This document shows positions 57,060-64,000 of a stretch of DNA of 64,000 nt, piece by piece. The notes under the pieces were generated by a model. It saw nothing but the letters and a program-made list of their open reading frames with translations, did not search any database and was not told the origin of the DNA. Position 1 is the first letter of the stretch; each line of letters starts with the position of its first letter. The DNA is from Isoetes taiwanensis (Eukaryota > Streptophyta > Lycopodiopsida > Isoetales > Isoetaceae). A program made the position numbers and the translations under genes. The stretch covers positions 1 through 64,000 of the forward strand of contig JAJEKV010000673.1 of NCBI GenBank assembly GCA_021234155.1. Direction: 5' to 3'.

Positions 57060-58330
57060 CTGAAGTCTTTTGGAGTATCTCGAGAAGGCCGGAGGGCTAA
57101 GCGCCAGGGCGCCGGAACGAAATCAGCGGAGTCAAAATTTGTTTTAAAGGTTTGAAGTTTCAATTTATAGAACGCGTCGCTGAAATTAATTGCCCGCCCT
57201 CATAATTGCTTGGCGTGAAAAACGCGTGCCCGCCATAATGGCGCCGTATCACGCCCGGCGGTAATAACATAATACCGCCGGCCGGATTTATTCCCTCGAC
57301 ATAAATGCGGCCGCGCGAATATACCCGTCCGAAAAGGCAAGTAATCCGTAGGAAAGGTCCTTATCCACTTGACGCCCGCTGCTCAAAATCGGGCTAATTT
57401 GGACCGACACATTATGCAGCCATAAATGCCCTAAAAAATCCGGTTACTGACCGACAAAGGATCAGAGAATTTTGAAATCGAGAACAAACCACCCGAGAAA
57501 GCGGGAAAAGCCAATTCAAATTTCATTGTTTTGTAAGATCTTCGAGGGCGCCGAGTCGCCTTAAGCCGGGCCAAGTTCGCAAGGATTTGCCGCAGAATTC
57601 CGCATCCATTGAAGGCCCGACGAGGGCGCCGATAATCCGCTTGTAATCCGCCACTACACATTCGTAATTTCGCAGAATCGCATCAATTCGTGGTTTTGGG
57701 CGCAGGTAAAAGGCCTATTCTCGATGCATATCCCTCAACGAAGTGAACTCAACGCCTATGTTGCAATCAATTTTTAATTATAACTACAACCTCCGAAGTC
57801 TCGCAGACTAACATCACTATGTATTGCATGGATTGATAAGATACCTCCCGATACTTTGTTGCAACTATGTAAAAATAGATGTTCTAAGCAAACCGTGCAC
57901 TCGGGTGTGTTTATTATACAATGTAAACGTGTTTCGTATATGCTTTCTTTCTCCATGTGGATGAAACTAAACACCGCTTTTATGACACCGCAGCCTTCGG
58001 ACGGGTACAAGTTGACGCTGACGCCAACGGCCACAAGTTGACGTTGACGCCACCGGCTGCAAGTTGACGCTGGACGCCACCGATATTCGTGGAGGTATGA
58101 GTAATGCTTTATTCTCGTAAGTCGGCCGTTTAACTTTGGTGCTCCACGAGATCGCTGGGTCGCGATACCTTCAACCGTCTACACTTGCTATTGACCAATG
58201 AACTCCCAGCCTATCGACAACTTTGAGTTGAAACCACTAGCTAGCCTCGAAATGTGATTTGCACGAAGTTCTTATCGAAAACAGCTAGTGTGAATGCTTG
58301 CAAAAAGCGCCGGACCGCTGTTCTTACCCA
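57060..58330. other. GC-rich, no gene recognised
   Basis: Contains AAGTTGACG(C/T)TGACGCCA repeated three times at 58,008-58,080 and CGCCGG/GGCGG-rich stretches at 57,190-57,320. Possibly the subterminal region of a DNA transposon. Confidence 0.4.
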
Positions 58331-58334
58331 TACT

Positions 58335-58399
58335 CGATAAGATCGCTGCGGTGGCGATAGTCCCAGCATTTTTATTTTTCAGTTCCTATTTTTGTAGTG
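58335..58399 (+). other. CACTA-type right end with subterminal motif
   Basis: The sequence ends TTTTTGTAGTG at 58,399, the reverse complement of the CACTACAAAAA start of CACTA transposons. It is preceded by GATCGCTGCGGTGGCGAT at 58,339-58,356. A matching left end was not found in the window, so the element is truncated or the left end has decayed. Confidence 0.5.
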
Positions 58400-59330
58400 G
58401 TTTGTGATCACAGAAAGCTCACGCATACGAGGATCGCTACGCTTATTCACCTACCTCTTGTTTGCGGGATGGCTGATGTAATTCCATCAGACCTGGCCGG
58501 GGAAAAAGGTGGCGTAAGGAAGAGTCCACAATTTCGAGCGCCATCACAATTCGACCGTCCTGAGGGTATGGTTGTCGCTTCAATTGTGAATGTTCGGATG
58601 GACAAGCACGCTACCAATTCGAAATGGAAATAGAAAAATGGGTGAAGTCGGGGACTTTTGTGTTGTGGTACAAGAAGGACATTGCTGCCAACTTGATAGA
58701 GATGAGGAAGCATGCACCCCACCGTGTCGATAAAACGCATAGACCGGCAAGAGTGAGGAGGGAATGAGGGGTTAGCCAAGAATGAGGGCTAATCATGTGC
58801 AAGGGCTTTCTAGAGATGAGTTAGTTGAGAAGGCGCACACTCATGCATGAATGTCGCTACATGGCTTATGCCTATGGTGTTATCGCTTTTGCCGATCCAA
58901 ACCATGTCGCGGTTCCGACGCGGAAGTTAGGGGAAGGCTCGATAGCTCGCTACTATCATGAACATTTTTCCAATGCCCCAAAAGATCTCTATGCGTTGCA
59001 GTGCCGCGCGTAAATGCCCCAACCGCATGACCTTGTGAGATGGCCCATAGCCCTGCGTGCTCGTTGATAACATTCCAGCTTCTACTCTTGTGGTTGCGGT
59101 GAAGGAGAAGGATGTGGAGAATGAACCTTACTCCATTAGACCCTAAATTGGCATCACCAAAAAGAGACCTTTACAAGCATGGTCAATCGGAGACCCGTAA
59201 CACGCCAAAGACCAGTAGTAAATGTGAAAGAAAAACTAGTGATGAGGCTATTCTAGACTTCAGGTCATCACCGGGTCGCATGAAACGATGTCTTTGTGCA
59301 AATTTTACATCCGTGAGATAGCTTGCATGA
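58397..59330 (+). other. Coding-like plus-strand sequence, not recognised
   Basis: Open pieces 58,397-58,633 (78 codons), 58,825-59,013 and 59,112-59,321 lie upstream of, and in the same orientation as, the DUF7869-like gene and may be its N-terminal part. No motif supports this. Confidence 0.3.
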
Positions 59331-59408
59331 GAACCTTTATCGAACATGAAGTCCCTCGAGCGCATACAACTTTTGCATATAACATGCTAGATCTTTGCTC
59401 AAAATGGT

Positions 59409-61316
59409 GTAGTCCGCGAACCGATGTTGAATAACAAAAGTGTGCGGAAAGCATGGCATAAAGCCTATGGCATTCCCATTTCCACTTTTTACAAGTGGAA
59501 GAAGCTCTTCAATGATGGCCACGTAATTGCCGAAAGCACGGAAATATCGGGTCTAAGAAGCCAAGGTCTCATACTTTTACCGGTAATGTCGCTATCTATG
59601 TTCATAGATGAAAACGCAGACGATGCACACCGCCGAAAATTACGAAATGGAAGGGTAGCATACAAAATGTTAAGAGGCTACCTTCTCGCCTTGACTAAGA
59701 AGGATATACACCAAGAAGTAGATATTTCCGCACGTAGATGACAGCAAGCATATTTTCTCCTTCACATTTCGGCTCCGCTTGGAAAGAGAATCATTCAGAG
59801 GTATCAATAGCTAAGAGGATAGCATTTTCCAAGTGTAACACCTCGTATTGTCATAAAGGAAAAGCTTGCTAAGACCGTAGATCCAAACGAAAAGAAGGGT
59901 ACTTGCAATAGAGAGGAAATCGCATATGACGGCCCAGATTTCTTGCAGGAGCCTTTATCGGGTCCCGAGAGCTTTGTCGCATAGATCTCCGAGCACGCTT
60001 TTAACCATTATACATGATAAGATGGATCAGAATAAGACCATGGTCCCTCGTCTAGAGAAGCTAGCAAAGTCTCAGTATGGAGGGGTGAACGACGGAAGGT
60101 CGCTGTTACGGTGTGCTCTCATGCACGACCATGGTATAGGTGCCTTGGGCCACTTCTCACTTGGGACCTCGGCCTGATGATTCTAATTTTCATGTGGGAT
60201 CCTTGAATCATACCTTGAAGACACCTGGAGAATAAATCAGAGGATAATTGGGGCCATTTGAGAGATACCGATCGTCCCGAAAAGCAAAAAAAAAGCAATT
60301 TTAAACACAGATAACCCGGGACAAAAATGATGAATGGCGAGAAATGATTTTATGCCTCCTATCAAAGGCCCCATGGTAGCAAACAAGTTGCCTAGGAGGC
60401 TTTACTTGCAGCCTAGATAATTGCTGGGGTCAGAATAAGAATAGATATCTTTTTCTCTTACTTGTCATACTTGGTTTGGTTAGGTGTATTTGATCAAGTG
60501 CACTGGGATTCATGATGGTTGGACACACCCACGATGACATAGATGCCCTATTTGGAAACTACTCTACTCTAATGAGAAGATCAGATGCATTGACTATTCG
60601 GGAGCTTATGCAACTCTCAAGCAAGTGTAGTTCAAAGGCTCCTTCACTTTACCTTGTGACAGAGGTTCCCGATTGGAAGGAATTCGTGAAAGGTTTTATC
60701 CCGATAAGAAGGACCGCTTTGTGGTCACTTGGAACCTCTACTCTTCAAGTTTTGCATGAAGGATGGATGGCCACTAATGTTCTACAAGATGAGGCCGTGG
60801 CATAGGGAGTGGCTCCCCAAAAGGGAATCGAATGTGGAAGGAGGATGCCCAAGGTTTACCTATGATTCGGAGAGGGTCACCTAAGGTCCTGCGTGCCCAT
60901 ATGGGAGCTTGAAAGATATAGGTGCATTAAGAGCTTCTATTGCCAAGTACATGATGCATTGGGCAGCTATTTCTAGAGCGGGCGATAAGTCATGGTCCAA
61001 CACATATATGAATGAAGTTATTGACTACGGGTCCACCTTTGTTGCGAAGTGCTTGGTGACGTGCAGCCCAGTGAGAGCTCTCATTCAGATTTCTGGCCCA
61101 AAGACTGTGCAAAGTGCATTGGAAGAACCCGAAGAGTGTTTGTGGATGAGCACATTGAAGCATCTCATTACGTTGGGCCTTTCTCGGTAGACCCAAGAAC
61201 CCAGCTTGAAATATTCGACCCCTACCAAGATGTCAAGAAGGGAATGCTCTTTGCTAATCGAGACCACATGATAATCGCCCGACATGGATGGGTTTTGCCG
61301 AAGAGGACCCAATAGA
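59409..61316 (+). pseudogene. DUF7869-like gene, broken into several frames
   Basis: Readable pieces follow the family order. A helix-turn-helix-like segment VRKAWHKAYGIPISTFYKWK (59,437-59,496) resembles the VC(R/K)KAF...GIS.SR.YR start of these proteins. MDQNKTMVPRL lies near 60,022-60,054. FMMVGHTHDDIDALFG at 60,509-60,556 is the signature block (FLMVGHTHEDID). The rest runs to 61,315 in two overlapping frames that switch near 61,100. At least four frame breaks are present. Such genes are multicopy in many eukaryotes and behave like mobile or formerly mobile elements; their biochemical role is not known to me. No terminal repeats were identified. Confidence 0.65.
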
Positions 61317-61920
61317 GGACCCTAATCTCCCACATTACTTAAGAGGTGTTTGTCTCATGGTTTGAACCTATTGCGTTTAAAGGGAACCTCATATGCAATG
61401 CAAGATAGGGATTGTTGGAGCAAGAATTGAGACCCAATCCTAATGACCCGCCACGCTACCAACCTTTGAAAACAATAGACTATGGTTGGGGTCAGAGACC
61501 AGGCCATTGTCCATGGTGATCCCCAAGAGTGTTCTGCTCGCTTGCAAGAATTAGTGGCTAAAGAAGCTAAGGACGATGATGAGAACTCTTGAGGTATGCA
61601 ATGCTCTTTTACATAATTACTATATCATTCATAACATGAAAGTTACAATAGACTAGTTATTATTTGTTACGCTCTGCGTTTTCCATCTCAACACAAGAGC
61701 TCTTACACTATACAATGCTAAGCAAGTGATTCATTCATCTTCGGGGATCTGTAGTAGTGATCCCCGATATCTCATAGCTCATTCGCCAGAAGCCAAATCA
61801 GATGGATCATTACACGAATTGACGAGAGGCAACGAATCTCACCCAAAGCTTTTCTTTGGCGAGGTAGGGATCAAGAAGAAGATGCCCTGTCTAGGCAACC
61901 AACAAGATCGAGTGGCTCAT
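61317..61920. other. No recognised gene
   Basis: Includes GGGGATC...GATCCCC inverted words at 61,744-61,766. Otherwise nothing was seen. Confidence 0.4.
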
Positions 61921-61924
61921 TGAG

Positions 61925-62130
61925 CACTTGATCGCCTCGATGTGGTGAATTGATGAAGGCAAATAATCCATGGGAGAGGAATGAACTTTAGCCCCGGCGA
62001 GAAGCTTTTATAGTGAGGTAGAATTATTGAGGTGAATTATTGGGGGTAGACTTTGCCATTATTGCTCGTGTATAAGACCGTTGTATAAATACAAGTATAA
62101 TACATCTTCGTGATGGATATATGTATGCGT
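61925..62130. repeat. Direct repeat copy 1 (pair with 62,545-62,745)
   Basis: GAAGC.TTTTATAGTGA.GTA.AATTATTGA.GTGAATTATTGG and ACAAGTATAA.AC blocks recur in order 615 bp downstream, about 80% alike by eye. Confidence 0.7.
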
Positions 62131-62339
62131 GCATGTTTCAAAACATGTTTGCTTGACCGAATTTAGCTATGATTGAATTCAATGACGGCTTGCAGAATAA
62201 GTGGAGGTGGGATAGCACATCGTTACAATATACTTTTCGTTAAGGTGCATGCGGATATTACATCCTTAATCAGAATGCTATTACATCCTTACTTAGTTAT
62301 TAGGTACCCATGTCATTATTACATTATTAGCGGTGCGAT

Positions 62340-62590
62340 TCACTCGTCATCAACATCAAAGCTCGTGATGCCATTCAGCTCATAGATCTCCCCGATCGGG
62401 AAGCGATGAAATATGGACTTTAACGCGAAAGTGAGCTTCCCGCAAGCACTAGCGCGTGTCCATCGCCTTTAGATAAGAGCCATGGATCAAGCTTAACGCT
62501 ATTTCTAGCGCATTCGCCCGATCGTTGTAGCTCAAGTAACACTTGAAAGAGCGGATGTGCTCGGACGAGGCATCGAGGAAGCCATGGAAG
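62340..62590 (-). pseudogene. Unrecognised coding remnant, minus strand
   Basis: The minus strand reads EHIRSFKCYLSYNDRANALE, then IALSLIHGSYLKAM. After one frame change it reads LTFALKSIFHRFPIGEIYEL, ending SFDVDDE at a stop at 62,348-62,350. The sequence looks like real protein (amphipathic, no low complexity) with an acidic C-terminus. No family recognised; it overlaps the start of the second direct repeat. Confidence 0.4.
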
Positions 62591-62745
62591 ATGAATGGCC
62601 TCTACCCCTCGTGAAGCCGTTTTATAGTGAAGTAAAATTATTGATGTGAATTATTGGCGTACAATGTAGGGCCATTATTGAGCTTATACGAGTGTCATGT
62701 ACACGTACAAGTATAACACAAAATTTGTATGTATATGTGTATGTT
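62545..62745. repeat. Direct repeat copy 2
   Basis: Partner of 61,925-62,130. Arrangement (two ~200-bp direct repeats 0.6 kb apart) would fit a small LTR-like element, but no primer site or TG...CA ends could be fixed. Confidence 0.65.
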
Positions 62746-62749
62746 AATT

Positions 62750-63190
62750 ACCTCATGTTTGTTGGGGTCGAGTACTAGGTGAAAGTATTCGTGCTTGAGC
62801 AAATAAGGTGTGCTCAAAATTCTCAAAATTGCGTTATTTTATCCAATTAATAAAATCATGTATTATACCCTGTTTCAGACAATATCCTGTTATCATTTAT
62901 AAGCTAATACCCTGTTTCAAAATAATATGGATGTACAAATGACCATTCTTTGAACTGTAGGCCATGCCCCTAATAAAATTGAATGGCTTGATATAAAAAA
63001 TGTTACGGCACAAGCTCAGGGGAGCGGCTCAGAGGATTTGCAGAGACGAACACAGATGCAAAGGTGTGTGTTAGTATTTTGAAATCTGCATATGTGGTGG
63101 AATTAAAGGAAGGAGCTATTTTAATATAAAAGGCAACTGCCTGTTAAAAAAAGGCTAAAGTCGTGGAGAGATCTATGAATAAAAGTTAAA
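62750..63190. other. No recognised gene
   Basis: AT-rich, with ATACCCTGTTTCA repeated at 62,866 and 62,910. Confidence 0.4.
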
Positions 63191-63199
63191 CTTCAATTG

Positions 63200-63596
63200 G
63201 ACATATCTTCGCAACCAGAGCTGCCATTGAGGCGATTTTCATATCTTGGAACCGGTTCGGAGTCTAGTTTCCGAATTGGAGTGGCACATTCTGTAATTCG
63301 TCCGGACGAGAGAGTAACATCTGAAAACGTGACGAGGGGTCACAAAATACTATGGCAACGACATCATAGTTTTGTAACCAAGTCTTTATGATCCACAGTT
63401 GATCTCAGAGAAGTTGTTCAGTTGAACAATATAACTCTCAGTTTTGGGAAGAGCCACAGAGATCCTTTGCAGTGTTCGCAAATCCGAGCCTAGTTGGGTA
63501 GTGAATTTGTGCCAGAAGGTCATGTTCCTGGGTTTTGAAGTTGTTTGGATTAATTGTGACTGCTAGTTTTGCAGGTAGAAAAGATGGTTCGCATCA
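63200..63596 (+). repeat. Probable right part of an LTR at the window edge
   Basis: Non-coding sequence ending GCATCA two bases before a primer-binding site. The left end was not located, so length is unknown. The element body would extend past the window. Confidence 0.4.
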
Positions 63597-63598
63597 AT

Positions 63599-63610
63599 TA
63601 GTATCAGAGC
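63599..63610 (+). other. Primer-binding-site-like sequence
   Basis: TAGTATCAGAGC differs from the initiator-Met primer site by one base and sits just after a CA-ending sequence. Purine-rich sequence follows to the window end with no ORF yet. Confidence 0.5.
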
Positions 63611-64000
63611 GTAAGTTGATCTTGTTAAAATAATCATGTGTTAGGCCTTTTAACATATTTCGAGACTAGCCAATTCGATGTTGTAATATATACCTGATGC
63701 CTAGAACGTTCCAGAGAGGTTAATCGGTTGGTAACAGACTCTCAGAGAAGGACGGAAGAAACTGTTGTTGTTCTTGATGCAAGCAAAGTAAGAAAGGACA
63801 AGAGACGAAAAGGATTGTCCTGAGCAGTTGGAGTCGAGAAGATATTGAGCAAGAAAAGCAATGCTTTGCAAATGATCAGAAAGATCCATCCCCAAGTTGA
63901 CAAATAGAAGGCAGAAGCCTAAGAGATAGAGCACGAATTCGGATTGATTATCTGAAAGATAAGCAAATTAAACAAGTTTGTATATGCTTGTGATGATTAG

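Overview
This window is nuclear DNA of a land plant, probably a seed-free one (bryophyte, lycophyte or fern). It has spliceosomal introns, GT-AG with one GC-AG. It carries plant-type Ty3/gypsy chromoviruses primed by initiator-Met tRNA, and one intron-rich RAD54 gene of plant architecture. Two elements point away from seed plants: a gypsy element with a gag of the Tcn1 kind, and a DUF7869-like mobile gene. That lineage call is inference. Most of the window is repeats; RAD54 is the only nearly complete cellular gene I can support.

Layout. 1-20,422 is a Ty3/gypsy chromovirus in tandem: internal region A (1-7,522, cut by the window edge), an LTR (7,523-9,009), a full internal region B (9,010-18,803) and a 3' LTR (18,804-20,422). 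Each internal region holds an unrecognised block before gag, then gag with a zinc knuckle, protease, RT, RNase H, integrase and a chromodomain. The two copies match almost base for base in AT-rich stretches but are full of small indels at CAG/CTG and CCGG sites. The 3' LTR abuts a LINE endonuclease fragment (20,423-20,700). A satellite of seven ~1.13-kb units follows (20,704-28,360), then a 218-bp block extremely dense in CpG (28,376-28,593). A second, dead gypsy element of a different lineage lies on the minus strand (29,105-32,400).

32.8-36.4 kb holds a CACTA-like terminus with an 11-bp-arm hairpin and a minus-strand exon of a GT77-family glycosyltransferase (33,110-33,533). RAD54 occupies 36,431-41,762 in 21 exons. 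Every exon is clean except exons 15 and 16 (helicase motifs V and VI), which carry frame-breaking indels. After it come fragments: a PIF1/Helitron helicase tail, a LINE C-terminus, short duplications and an unrecognised ORF. A TRIM array follows (45,919-46,883): three ~158-bp LTRs, two internal regions, and a 110-bp unit repeated three times. Then come a sterol 4-alpha-methyl oxidase fragment (48,004-48,430, minus, intron retained) and a mitochondrial carrier fragment (51,488-51,718).

52.7-58.4 kb is a GC-richer zone with degraded minus-strand coding, a palindromic GATCGC...GCGATC motif scattered through it, and a CACTA-type right end at 58,399. 58.4-61.3 kb holds a broken DUF7869-like gene. 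61.9-62.7 kb holds a direct-repeat pair and an unrecognised coding remnant. The last 0.8 kb looks like an LTR end with a primer-binding site at 63,599.

The parts do not form one pathway. The picture is a DNA-repair gene embedded in nested and tandem mobile elements, with pieces of unrelated genes scattered between them.
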